From Croceibacterium xixiisoli (GTDB lineage Bacteria > Pseudomonadota > Alphaproteobacteria > Sphingomonadales > Sphingomonadaceae), in contig NZ_WTYJ01000001.1 of NCBI RefSeq assembly GCF_009827305.1, positions 620,001 through 684,000 of the forward strand: 64,000 bases of DNA. Reading direction: 5' to 3'. Both the position numbers and the translations under genes were made by a program. Below are positions 8,657 through 17,761 of the stretch, in pieces; the stretch's first letter is position 1; each line of letters opens with the position of its first letter. The notes beneath the pieces were generated by a model. The model saw only the letters and a list, made by a program, of their open reading frames with translations, was not told the DNA's origin and did not search any database.

Positions 8657-9700
8657 ATGCCGATGCTCAGCAGACGATCGGCAATACGGGAAATGGGCGG
8701 GATCGCCTTGGCGGGTGCCCTGCCTTTGGTGCTGGGCGGCGCTCCGGCGATGGCGCGCGGCACGCGCCTTCCGCCCCGCCTGCGCTTGGGTGATACGGTC
8801 GGGCTGATCGCCCCGGCCGGTTTCAGCGATGATGCCGCTGCGCTCGATGCGATCCGCCACACCATCACCGGCATGGGGCTGGTGCCGAAGATGGGCCGCC
8901 ATGTGCTGGAACGCCACGGCTATCTCGCCGGCACCGATCAGCAGCGCGCCGATGATATCCACGCGATGTTCGCCGATGAGGAGGTGCGCGGTATCTTCGC
9001 CATTCGCGGCGGCTGGGGCTGTGCCCGGCTGTTGCCGCTGCTCGACTGGGATCTGATCCGGTCGAACCCCAAGCTGCTGATCGGCTATAGCGACATCACC
9101 GCGCTCCATCTCGCCTTTGCCCGTCGTGCGGGTTTCCCGACCATCCATGCGCCCAATGCCTCCGGGCGCTGGCTGAAAACCAGCTGGGAAAGCCTGTGGC
9201 GCCTGGCCTTCACCGGCGAAACCCCGCTGCTCGGTGCGGGTGACGCAGGGGTTTCCACCGGCGATCTGCCGGTCACCACCATTCGGCCGGGGCTGGCCAG
9301 CGGGCGCCTGCTCGGCGGCAATCTGACCGTGCTGACCACGCTGATGGGCACCCCCTGGCTGCCCGATTTCGATGGTGCGATCCTGTTTCTGGAAGATGTG
9401 GCGGAGGCGGAATATCGGGTGGACCGCATGCTCAGCCAGCTGGCGCTGTCGGGCGTGCTGAGGCGGCTTTCCGGCGTGGTGTTCGGCCAGTGCACGCGCT
9501 GCAGTTCCGGGGTGGGCGATTATATCGGCTTCACCCTGCCGCAGCTGTTCGGACAGTACTTTGCCCCGCTCGGCATTCCTGCCTTCAGCGGTGCCAATAT
9601 CGGCCATCTGAGCAATCAGCTGAGTCTGCCGTTCGGTGCGCAGGTGGAAATGGATGCGACGGCAGGGACGATCCGCCTGCTCGAACCGGTGGTTCGCTGA
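8657..9700 (+). CDS. ldcA: LD-carboxypeptidase (peptidase family S66)
   Basis: A 347-residue enzyme of the LdcA/MccF family. LdcA removes the terminal D-Ala from murein tetrapeptides during peptidoglycan recycling; MccF homologues cleave toxic peptide-nucleotides. The family blocks are clear: FAIRGGWGCARLLP, the nucleophile Ser in IGYSDITALH, the acidic LFLEDVAEAEYRVDRM segment, and His in ANIGHLSNQLSLPFG. The N-terminus has RR followed by a hydrophobic stretch (about residues 6-32), suggesting export, possibly by Tat; classical LdcA is cytoplasmic. It is 102 bp downstream of cysA and probably separately expressed. Confidence 0.9.
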   Translation: MPMLSRRSAIREMGGIALAGALPLVLGGAPAMARGTRLPPRLRLGDTVGLIAPAGFSDDAAALDAIRHTITGMGLVPKMGRHVLERHGYLAGTDQQRADDIHAMFADEEVRGIFAIRGGWGCARLLPLLDWDLIRSNPKLLIGYSDITALHLAFARRAGFPTIHAPNASGRWLKTSWESLWRLAFTGETPLLGAGDAGVSTGDLPVTTIRPGLASGRLLGGNLTVLTTLMGTPWLPDFDGAILFLEDVAEAEYRVDRMLSQLALSGVLRRLSGVVFGQCTRCSSGVGDYIGFTLPQLFGQYFAPLGIPAFSGANIGHLSNQLSLPFGAQVEMDATAGTIRLLEPVVR

Positions 9701-9843
9701 CCGGCGGGCTGAAACACCGCCTGTAACCCCTGTTAACGCCGTCTTTTACGGTAATTTACGTTGTTGGACATCTCCCACATTGCAATCACGCCTGCGGACG
9801 GGGCGGCTTCTGGTGGCCCCATGGGGTCGATTGGGGGTTGCGC

Positions 9844-11064
9844 ATGTTCGGGGATCAGAAGGGCGGCGGTGAGCTGGTCGAAGCTCCGCGCCCGGCAACG
9901 GCGCGTGACGCAAAGCCCAAGCGCAAGAACCCACAGCAGACGTCGTTTGTTGCGCAGCTCCACAAATGGGCCGGGCTGACTCTCGGCATTATCCTCGTCA
10001 TCTGCGGTCTTACGGGCAGCTATCTCGCCTTCTATCCCGAAATCGAACGTGCCACGATCGCGCCCCTGCGCCTCTCACCTGGGGTGCAGCCGGAAAGCTA
10101 TGAGGCGGTGTATCAGGCCCTGAGCAAGGTCGGTTCGCCCGCTGAAGGGCGCTGGAACATCGAACTGCCCGAAGACGGCGGCGTCATCACCAGCCGCTAT
10201 GGCCGGCGTGGCAGCCCCAACCGGATGGTCACGCTCGACCCGGCCACGCTGCAGGTGGTGCATGATGTCGAATGGGGCAGCACGGTTTCCACCTGGGTCT
10301 ATGAACTGCATTACCGCCTGCTGATGGGCCGTTCCGGCGCGACCTTCATGGGCATCGTCGCGCTGTCGCTGATGGTCATGATGATCGCTGGCATCGTGCT
10401 GTGGTGGCGTTCCGGCCGCAATGTCGCCGCGCGCCTCAAATATCACGCCAACGGCACCTCCGAACGCAAGATCTATGATGTCCACCGCCTGTCCGGGGTG
10501 GTGGGAGCAGTGTTCCTGCTGCTGATCCTGGCGACCGCTGCGGCGATGAGCCTGCCCGATCAGGTGAAACCGATCCTCAGCGCATTTTCTCCGATCGAAA
10601 AATCGCCCGAGCCTGAATCCTCGCCCGCACTGGGCCGCCCGCGCATCCCGCTGGATCGCGCATTGGCGATCGTGCGGCAGGATATGCCCGGGGTCGATAT
10701 CCGCTGGGTGCAGGTGCCGGCAGAGGAAACCGCGCCCTACGCCATCCGTTTCCGCGATCCGGGTGAACTCAATCGCCGCTTTCCCAAGAGCTATGTCTGG
10801 CTCGACCAATATGATGGCCGGGTGCTGGCGGTGCAGCGCGAAACGCAGGGCACGGCGTCCAACCGCATCCTCAACCTGTTCTACCCGCTGCACAGCGGCC
10901 AGGCCCTCGGCATCGGGGGGCGCGCGCTGGTGGCCCTGATCGGGCTGTTTCCACTGATCCTGTTCGTGACCGGCGTGATCCGCTGGCGCGGCAAGGCTTC
11001 CCGGCTCTCTGCATACAAGCGCAGCACTGCTGCCGCTGCGGCACGCCGCACCGCAAAATCCTAA
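9844..11064 (+). CDS. PepSY-associated transmembrane protein
   Basis: A 406-residue inner-membrane protein of the PepSY_TM family, often found next to siderophore receptors and thought to act in ferric-siderophore reduction or release. The first membrane segment includes LHKWAGLTLGIILVICGLTG. Further segments lie near residues 170-195 (MGIVALSLMVMMIAGIVLWW), 220-240 and 360-385. Membrane-proximal His residues (LHKW, LHYRLL, VHRLSG, LHSGQALG) are the usual candidates for haem or metal binding. ATG at 9844 follows GGGGG with 6-nt spacing; an in-frame TTG at 9838 is less well placed. The siderophore receptor gene starts 27 bp after its stop. Confidence 0.85.
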   Translation: MFGDQKGGGELVEAPRPATARDAKPKRKNPQQTSFVAQLHKWAGLTLGIILVICGLTGSYLAFYPEIERATIAPLRLSPGVQPESYEAVYQALSKVGSPAEGRWNIELPEDGGVITSRYGRRGSPNRMVTLDPATLQVVHDVEWGSTVSTWVYELHYRLLMGRSGATFMGIVALSLMVMMIAGIVLWWRSGRNVAARLKYHANGTSERKIYDVHRLSGVVGAVFLLLILATAAAMSLPDQVKPILSAFSPIEKSPEPESSPALGRPRIPLDRALAIVRQDMPGVDIRWVQVPAEETAPYAIRFRDPGELNRRFPKSYVWLDQYDGRVLAVQRETQGTASNRILNLFYPLHSGQALGIGGRALVALIGLFPLILFVTGVIRWRGKASRLSAYKRSTAAAAARRTAKS

Positions 11065-11091
11065 ATCTGGCCTGAATCTGGAGTGATTTCC

Positions 11092-13287
11092 TTGACCAAT
11101 ACCCGCTTCGGCGTGCGCACCCTGTTGACCGCCACCGCCCTGAGTTCCGCCGCATTGGCCATGCCTGCCCTGGGGCAGAGCAGCACTGCGCAGGCGGAGG
11201 AAGATGATGCGGCCATCATCGTGCTCGGCGCGCGGGAGATTGCGCTCGACAGCAAATCCGAAACGGGTTCTCGCCTTGGCCTGACCGTCCGAGAAACCCC
11301 AGCCACCATCGACGTGCTGACCCAGGAACGCTTCCTCGAACGTGGCCTGCGCACCTCCAACGAAGCGCTCAACAGCGCGCCGGGCGTTACGGCAATCGAT
11401 ACCGGCGGCTCGCCGGGCACCGTGTCGATGCGTGGTTTTGGCGGCAATTCCGTGTCGCAGAACTATGATGGCGTGCATCAGCCGTCCACCATGACATCGC
11501 GCAATTACGACAGCTTCGCGTTTGACCGGATAGAAATTCTCAAGGGACCGTCCTCGGTTCTTTACGGGGAAGGCGCAGTCGGCGGTTCGATCAATTTCGT
11601 CCCCAAGAAACCGATGCTGGATCGCGCCGCAGTGGCAGGGATCGCGCAATATGGCAGCCTGAACACCTTCCGCGTCGCGGGCGATGTGAACCTGCCGCTC
11701 AGCGAACAGGTCGGGGTGCGGGCCGTGGTCAGCTATGCGGGAACCGACGGTCTGATCGATCGCGCGGAGGCGGAAAGCCTGTCCGCCAATCTGGGCATCA
11801 TGTTCCAGCCGACCGATCGGCTCAGCCTGTTTGTGGCGGCGGAATATTTCTGGAAAGATGATGGTGCCATTTATTGGGGTACGCCGCTGGTTTCGACCGG
11901 TGTGGCGCGCGATCCCAGCGATCTGATTTCCACCCCCAATGGCCGGGTGCTCGATCTGGCACTGCGCAACACCAATCTGCAGTATGATGACGCGAAGGTC
12001 ATTTCGCACAGCACCTGGTTCCGCTCCCAATTGAACTGGCAGATCAACGACGTCTGGTCGCTGCGCAATGATCTGTCCTACAATGGCGGCGAACGCCTCT
12101 GGCGCGATGCGGAAGGATACAGCTTCTCACTCACCGGATCCGGCGCACCCCGCATTGCCCGGCGTGCGACCTACATCCTCAATCCGCTAGCCTTCTGGCA
12201 TGAACGTCTGGCGCTTTCTTCCGACGGCAATCTGTTCGGCAATCGCAACCGGTTCCTGATCGGGGCTGAGCACAGCGAGAACGAACATACGAGCATCCGC
12301 CGCTTTGGTCAGAGCGTGCCGGTGGACCCTTATGATTTTGACCCCGGTCTTTTCCCCGAAATCGACAAGAAAACCTTTGTCGGCGCGGGGAATTTCACCG
12401 ATGCCGGGGCATTGATCAAAATCGACGCGGTGTTCGCTGAAAACGCCTTCAACATCACGGACAAGCTGCTGTTCGTGCTGGGCGGCCGTTACGAGGATAT
12501 GTCGCTGCTGCGCACGATCACGGATTACAATCCCGTCAATTTCAGCAGCTTTGAAACCAGCTACAACCCATTCTCGTACCGCGCTGGCCTGGTTTATGAT
12601 CTGGCGAACAAGACGCAGCTCTATGCCCAATATTCGCGTTCGGCTGCACCGGTTGGCACGCTGGTGCTGCTCAACCTGGCCAATTCGAAATTCGAACTGA
12701 CCAAGGGCGAAACGATAGAGGGCGGGGTCAAAAGCTCCTTCCTCAACGACAAGGTCAGCGTTACCCTGTCGGGGTTCTGGATCCGTGAAGACGACATCAT
12801 CACGCGTGATCCGATCGATCCGACCATTGCGATCCAGGGTGGTTCCCAGTCCACCTATGGGGCGGAGCTGGCCTTTTCCGCTGCGCTCACATCGCAATTC
12901 CGCATCGACGGCAATGTGTCGCTGATCGACGCGAAATATGATGAATTGCTGGAAGCCGGCGGCGTCAACCGGGCAGGCAACACGCCGCCCAATGTGGCCG
13001 AACGAATCATCAACCTGTTTGCGGTCTATGAATTCCCACAGGTGCCGTTCAAGCTGACGGCCGGTCTGCGCAACCAGGGCAGTACCTTCGGCGATACGGC
13101 CAATCTGGTTCGCGTGGATGGATACACCATCTTTGACGCGTCCATCGGCTATCGCTTCAGCTTCGGCGAACTCACCGTGCGCGGCCGTAACCTGACCGAT
13201 CGCCTCTATATCGAACGGGCAGGGACCAGCAGCGTCTATATCGGTGCGCCCCGTACCGTCGATGTCACCTTCCAGACGAAGTTCTGA
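11092..13287 (+). CDS. TonB-dependent siderophore receptor
   Basis: A roughly 731-residue outer-membrane receptor. It has a signal peptide ending near PALGQ, a plug domain with the siderophore-receptor pattern VRETPATIDVLTQERFLERG and IEILKGPSSVLYGEGAVGG, and a beta-barrel ending in the aromatic signature TVDVTFQTKF. I prefer the TTG at 11092, which has GGAG at good spacing; an in-frame GTG at 11083 is the alternative. It sits between the PepSY membrane gene and an ABC exporter-like set, with a 2-bp gap to the ATPase. Ligand unknown; a hydroxamate or catecholate siderophore is the family default. Confidence 0.93.
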   Translation: MTNTRFGVRTLLTATALSSAALAMPALGQSSTAQAEEDDAAIIVLGAREIALDSKSETGSRLGLTVRETPATIDVLTQERFLERGLRTSNEALNSAPGVTAIDTGGSPGTVSMRGFGGNSVSQNYDGVHQPSTMTSRNYDSFAFDRIEILKGPSSVLYGEGAVGGSINFVPKKPMLDRAAVAGIAQYGSLNTFRVAGDVNLPLSEQVGVRAVVSYAGTDGLIDRAEAESLSANLGIMFQPTDRLSLFVAAEYFWKDDGAIYWGTPLVSTGVARDPSDLISTPNGRVLDLALRNTNLQYDDAKVISHSTWFRSQLNWQINDVWSLRNDLSYNGGERLWRDAEGYSFSLTGSGAPRIARRATYILNPLAFWHERLALSSDGNLFGNRNRFLIGAEHSENEHTSIRRFGQSVPVDPYDFDPGLFPEIDKKTFVGAGNFTDAGALIKIDAVFAENAFNITDKLLFVLGGRYEDMSLLRTITDYNPVNFSSFETSYNPFSYRAGLVYDLANKTQLYAQYSRSAAPVGTLVLLNLANSKFELTKGETIEGGVKSSFLNDKVSVTLSGFWIREDDIITRDPIDPTIAIQGGSQSTYGAELAFSAALTSQFRIDGNVSLIDAKYDELLEAGGVNRAGNTPPNVAERIINLFAVYEFPQVPFKLTAGLRNQGSTFGDTANLVRVDGYTIFDASIGYRFSFGELTVRGRNLTDRLYIERAGTSSVYIGAPRTVDVTFQTKF

Positions 13288-13289
13288 TC

Positions 13290-13994
13290 ATGCTCGAAGC
13301 CGTCAACGTCACCAAGGAATTCGGCCCCAATCGCGCGCTGAACGGCGTGTCACTGCGTGTCGAGGCCGGCGAAATCTATTGTCTTCTCGGCGCCAATGGC
13401 GCCGGGAAGACCACGCTGATCAATCTGTTCCTCAATTTTCATCAGCCCACTTCCGGGTCGGTGTGGATCAACGGTCGCGATGTCGCGAGTGCGCCGATCG
13501 ATACCAAGCGGGATGTCGCCTATATTCCCGAACAGGTCATGCTCTATGGCATGCTTACGGGCCTGGAAAATCTCGATTATTTCGCTGCGCTCGCCACCGG
13601 GCAGCGCCAGCCCAAGGATCATCTGGTCGCGCTGCTGGCAGAGGCCGGCCTGCCTGCCGATGCGGTGGACCGGCGCGTGTCGAATTATTCGAAGGGGATG
13701 CGGCAGAAGGTCGGCATTGCCATTGCCCTAGCCAAGAATGCCCGCGCCCTGCTGCTCGATGAGCCGACCTCCGGCCTCGATCCGTCCGCCGCCAATGAAT
13801 TTTCCCAATTGCTGGTGCGCGCGCAGGAACGCGGGGTGGCGATCCTGACTACCACGCATGATCTGTTCCATGCCAAGCAGACCGGCACCCGCGTCGGCAT
13901 CATGAAGCGCGGCAATCTGATGAGCGAACTCGACAGCGCCGATGTCAGCCACAATGATCTGGAGGCGCTTTACCTCCAGCATATGAGGGACTGA
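13290..13994 (+). CDS. ABC transporter ATP-binding protein (ABC-2 type)
   Basis: A 234-residue ATPase with Walker A GANGAGKTT, the signature-region variant NYSKGMRQKVG, Walker B ALLLDEPTSGLDP and the switch His in TTTHD. The YIPEQVMLYGMLTG Q-loop region is typical of ABC-2 exporters (CcmA/NatA type). It lies 2 bp after the TonB receptor and 1 bp before the first DUF3526-type permease, so the complex is very likely encoded by this ATPase with the two following membrane proteins. Confidence 0.92.
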   Translation: MLEAVNVTKEFGPNRALNGVSLRVEAGEIYCLLGANGAGKTTLINLFLNFHQPTSGSVWINGRDVASAPIDTKRDVAYIPEQVMLYGMLTGLENLDYFAALATGQRQPKDHLVALLAEAGLPADAVDRRVSNYSKGMRQKVGIAIALAKNARALLLDEPTSGLDPSAANEFSQLLVRAQERGVAILTTTHDLFHAKQTGTRVGIMKRGNLMSELDSADVSHNDLEALYLQHMRD

Positions 13995-13995
13995 C

Positions 13996-15381
13996 ATGCT
14001 GGGGCTGATTGCGCGCAAGGAATTCCGCGAATTCGTCCGCGACGGGCGGATGATCTGGGCGGGCGGCCTGATGGTCGTGCTGCTGATCACATCCGTCCTG
14101 CTCGGCTGGCAGCAGCAGGCGGCCGTGCAGGCCGAGCGCGTCGCCAGCCAGGAACTGGATTATGACGCCTGGCTCAATCAGGGGCCACGCCATCCGCACA
14201 ATGCCGCCGACCAGGGCATGCATGTGTTCAAGCCATCGCCGCCGCTCAGCATCATCGATCCCGGCATCGATCCCTTCGTCGGGTCAACCATCTGGTTGCA
14301 GGCGCACCGGCAGGGCGAAACCAAGTTCCGCCCTGCGCAGGATGCCACCGGGCTCAAGCGCTTCGGCAATCTGTCACCGGCCTGGATCGTGCAGGTGCTG
14401 GCCCCGCTGCTGATCATCATCCTGGGCTTCAGCGCCTTTGCCACCGAACGCGAACAGGGCACGTTGCGCCAGTTGCTCAGCATGGGCGTGGCGGGGCGGC
14501 AATTGATGTGGGGGAAGGCGCTCGCGCTCGTCCTGGCGCTGGGCGTGCTGATCGTGCCGGGCGCCCTGCTGGCGCTGGGCGCCTTGGCGGGCGGGGCCAG
14601 CGGCGATGTGTTGCTGCGGTTCGCGCTGCTGTGCCTTGGCTATGCGCTGTATCTTGGCGCCGTGATCTTCATCGTGCTGGGCGTTTCGGCCATGTGTCGC
14701 CATTCGCGCACCGCGCTGTTCGTGCTGTTGGCGCTGTGGATCGGCGCTGTGCTGATCGCGCCGCGCACCATTGCCGATGTCGCGACCCGGACTTTCCCCA
14801 GCCCGTCGCGGGTCGGTTTCGATGAGGCCTTGTCGGCGGATCTGGATGGCGCGTCCGAAAAGGAATGGATGCGCAATTTCAATGTGTCGTCCGCCTGGGA
14901 TCCCAAGCTGCCGCTGAGTCAATGGGGCAAGGCCCTGCAGGTGGATGACCATTCCGGTTACGGCGTGCTCGATGATCATTTCGGCCGGCTGTGGGACACG
15001 TTCGAGCGGCAGCAGAAATTGCAGGAGGCGGCCGGTGTGGTCGCGCCGGTCGTGGCTTTGCGGGCCTTTTCGATGGCCGTTTCCGGCACGGACTTCTCCC
15101 ACCATCGCCATTTTTCGAACCAGGCGGAAAAACAGCGTCGCTTGTTGCAGGAAGTGGTCAGCCACGATCTGATCGAACATGCCGATCCGCTGGGCGATCG
15201 CCATTTCAGCTACAAGGCTGGACCCGAGCTCTGGGCCAAGGTGCCGCGCTTCACTTATGATCCGCCAGGCGTGGGCTTCGCGCTGCGGAAACATTGGCTC
15301 AGCCTCGCCGTGCTGATCGCGATCTTTCTCGCCAGCCTCCTCTTCGCGCGTACCGCTGTGACGCGGCGGTTGTCGGCATGA
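13996..15381 (+). CDS. ABC-2 type permease, DUF3526-like
   Basis: A 461-residue membrane protein. Membrane segment 1 is at about residues 16-36. A long hydrophilic loop of roughly 95 residues follows, probably periplasmic. A block of segments runs from about residue 131 to 275 (LAPLLIIILGFSAFA onward), and a last segment lies near the C-terminus (LSLAVLIAIFLASLLFA). TEREQGTLRQLLSMGV after the second segment matches the ABC-2 coupling region. It pairs with the next gene, which has the same architecture, to form a heterodimeric permease. Substrate unknown. Confidence 0.82.
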   Translation: MLGLIARKEFREFVRDGRMIWAGGLMVVLLITSVLLGWQQQAAVQAERVASQELDYDAWLNQGPRHPHNAADQGMHVFKPSPPLSIIDPGIDPFVGSTIWLQAHRQGETKFRPAQDATGLKRFGNLSPAWIVQVLAPLLIIILGFSAFATEREQGTLRQLLSMGVAGRQLMWGKALALVLALGVLIVPGALLALGALAGGASGDVLLRFALLCLGYALYLGAVIFIVLGVSAMCRHSRTALFVLLALWIGAVLIAPRTIADVATRTFPSPSRVGFDEALSADLDGASEKEWMRNFNVSSAWDPKLPLSQWGKALQVDDHSGYGVLDDHFGRLWDTFERQQKLQEAAGVVAPVVALRAFSMAVSGTDFSHHRHFSNQAEKQRRLLQEVVSHDLIEHADPLGDRHFSYKAGPELWAKVPRFTYDPPGVGFALRKHWLSLAVLIAIFLASLLFARTAVTRRLSA

Positions 15382-15398
15382 TCGAAGGACCAACAAGC

Positions 15399-16850
15399 AT
15401 GTCGAGGCGCGGAACGCTGGCGCTGGTCGTGCGGCAGGAATGGCGCATGCTGATCGCCGACCGATCGCTGCTGCTGGTGCTGGGCCTGCTGGTGGCGCTG
15501 ATCACCTATGGCTTTGCCAATGGCCTGGCCGAAGTGCGCACGCGCGATGCCATGGTGGAATCCGTGCTGCAGGCAGAGGCGAAGGCCGGCCGTTCGCAGC
15601 TCGAAAGGTTTGATCGGATCGCCAGCGGGCAGGAATTGCCGAGCCCGTTCAACAATCCGGCGAACCCGGCCATCGCCGGCAATGGTTCCGGTCGTCAGGC
15701 GGTGCTGCCGAGTGCCGCGCTGGCGCCGATCGCGATTGGCCAGTCGGACATGATGCCCAATTCCTATCGCATCGGCACCCGCAGCAAAGTCGAATTCATG
15801 TATGACAGTGAAATCGAAAGCCCATGGAACCTGCTCAGCGGCCATTTCGATCTGTCCTTCGTCATCGTGTTCCTGCTGCCGCTGCTGATCTTTGCGCTGA
15901 CCTTCAACCTGCTGTCGTCAGAGCGGGAAAGCGGCACCGAACGCATGCTGCTGTCGCAGCCACTCGGGCTCGGCACGCTCGCCTTGGGAAAGCTGATCCC
16001 GCGCGCCGCACCATTGCTGGCTGTCGCCGCATTGCTGCCGATCCTGCTGCTGCTTGCCTTCCGGTCAGAGGCCTGGGGCGCTGGGTGGTTGCTGTTCGGC
16101 TGGGCAGCGTTGGTGCTGGCCTATGGCCTGTTCTGGTTTGCGCTGGCCTTTGCCATCAACACGCTGCGGCGATCGTCATCCGCCAATGCCCTGATGCTGA
16201 TCGCCGGCTGGACAATACTCGTGCTGGTGATGCCGGTCATGCTCAACCTGCTGGTGGAGCGGCTGCATCCAGCGCCGTCACGCACGGAACTGTCGATCCA
16301 GACCCGGGCCATCCAGGCGGACAATCTGCGCCGTTACGATGATCTGTTCAGCGGCGATTACCGCTATATCGACGAGCCGGAATCGCTGCAGGCGAAGGAC
16401 GGGAAGATCGAAATTCCGGCGCGTACCATGGCCAGTTTCCTCGCCCGACGGGATATGGACAAGCGGGTTGATGGCCTGCTCGACGGTTTCGACCAGTCGC
16501 TGGCCGGGCAGCAGGCGGCTGCGGACCGGCTGTCTTTCCTTTCGCCGGCTGTGCTCGCCTATGAAGGGCTGACCGTGCTCGCCGGCACCGATGGCCAGCG
16601 CTATCTGACCTTCCGGCAGGATGTCAGCCAGTTTCACGATGGCTGGCGCGCCCGGTTCGAACCGCTGATCATGAACGGAGTGGCCATCACGCGGCCCGAT
16701 CTGGAAAATCTGCCCCGTTGGCAGGCCCCGCCCCATGATCGGCGTGGCGCAGCGCGGGCTTTGGGCTGGTATGTCGCCGTCATGGCCCTCTGCGCCCTGG
16801 TCGCCGGCGTTCTGGGGTGCTGGCGCCTGCGGAGATATACAGTCGCGTGA
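15399..16850 (+). CDS. ABC-2 type permease, DUF3526-like (second subunit)
   Basis: A 483-residue membrane protein with the same plan as its upstream neighbour. A first membrane segment (SLLLVLGLLVALITYGFANG) is followed by a long loop, a coupling segment SSERESGTERMLLSQPLG, further membrane segments and a C-terminal one (VAVMALCALVAGVLGCW). I chose ATG 15399, which has GAAGGA 9 nt upstream. The ATG at 15378 overlaps the previous stop as ATGA and would add 7 residues. It ends the PepSY/receptor/ABC operon. Confidence 0.82.
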   Translation: MSRRGTLALVVRQEWRMLIADRSLLLVLGLLVALITYGFANGLAEVRTRDAMVESVLQAEAKAGRSQLERFDRIASGQELPSPFNNPANPAIAGNGSGRQAVLPSAALAPIAIGQSDMMPNSYRIGTRSKVEFMYDSEIESPWNLLSGHFDLSFVIVFLLPLLIFALTFNLLSSERESGTERMLLSQPLGLGTLALGKLIPRAAPLLAVAALLPILLLLAFRSEAWGAGWLLFGWAALVLAYGLFWFALAFAINTLRRSSSANALMLIAGWTILVLVMPVMLNLLVERLHPAPSRTELSIQTRAIQADNLRRYDDLFSGDYRYIDEPESLQAKDGKIEIPARTMASFLARRDMDKRVDGLLDGFDQSLAGQQAAADRLSFLSPAVLAYEGLTVLAGTDGQRYLTFRQDVSQFHDGWRARFEPLIMNGVAITRPDLENLPRWQAPPHDRRGAARALGWYVAVMALCALVAGVLGCWRLRRYTVA

Positions 16851-16907
16851 AACGCCGGTTTTCGGCGGGTTTACGTCCTGTACACTCCGTCAGGCTAACC
16901 CGACATC

Positions 16908-17624
16908 ATGTCACCAACGCAGCGTATCTGGCTCTGGACCGCCTTTTCCGTAACGGTAACCCTGATTCCGATGTCGGTGATGACGCGCCTGCCGGGGCTG
17001 GGCATTCCCTTGCCCTATTGGATTTTCGCCCTGTTGTGTTCGGGCGTGACCTCTTTCTTCGTGGCCCACAAGCTGATCCATCAGGGGGAACGGCTGCGGA
17101 TATTGCATGCTGAACTGGTGGTGGCGCATGAAAAACTGGGCCGGATCGCGATGTCGGATTCGCTGACCCAGGTCCTGAACCGGGGTGCCTTTCTCGATCA
17201 TGTGAAGCGGCGCCATGCGGGTGGTGACGGGTGGTTGCTGCTGGTCGACGCCGACCACTTCAAATCGATCAACGATCGTTTCGGGCATGAGGCGGGCGAT
17301 GACGCCCTGCAGTCGATCGTCGGCATCATGCGGCAGGTGGTACGGACGGAGGATCCGATCGGTCGCCTCGGTGGGGAAGAATTCGGCATCTATCTGTCCG
17401 GCATGACGGAACAGGATGCCATTATGATCGCGGAGCGCATCCGCCAGCGGATCGAGCAGGCCGATTTGACCGATCGGCTGGGAAATTCCATACCGCTCAG
17501 TGTCAGTATCGGGGTGACCCGCATGGACCCGATGGACAAGGTCCGCGACAGTTTGCGGCTGGCGGACAATGCCATGTATCAGGCCAAACACAACGGCCGC
17601 AATCAGGTGATCCTGTCCAACTGA
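16908..17624 (+). CDS. Membrane GGDEF diguanylate cyclase
   Basis: A 238-residue protein with two predicted N-terminal membrane segments (about residues 8-28 and 35-55), a short helical linker, and a GGDEF domain from about residue 85. The active-site motif RLGGEEFG is intact, so c-di-GMP synthesis from two GTP is expected. RTED, placed five residues before GGEEF, is a canonical RxxD inhibitory I-site, so product inhibition is likely. No sensory domain is visible beyond the membrane anchor. It lies between the ABC operon and an orphan response regulator. Confidence 0.9.
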   Translation: MSPTQRIWLWTAFSVTVTLIPMSVMTRLPGLGIPLPYWIFALLCSGVTSFFVAHKLIHQGERLRILHAELVVAHEKLGRIAMSDSLTQVLNRGAFLDHVKRRHAGGDGWLLLVDADHFKSINDRFGHEAGDDALQSIVGIMRQVVRTEDPIGRLGGEEFGIYLSGMTEQDAIMIAERIRQRIEQADLTDRLGNSIPLSVSIGVTRMDPMDKVRDSLRLADNAMYQAKHNGRNQVILSN

Positions 17625-17761
17625 TCGGCTTGCATCCCCCCGGCGTGGCGTCGCGCCAGATTTTTTCACATCATGGCGAAGGGTTTCATCCGGCCCGCCG
17701 TTAACGCCCTGACCGTGCCGTCGATTGCTGACCCAAGGGTGAGCCAGCTGGCGCGGAATCT

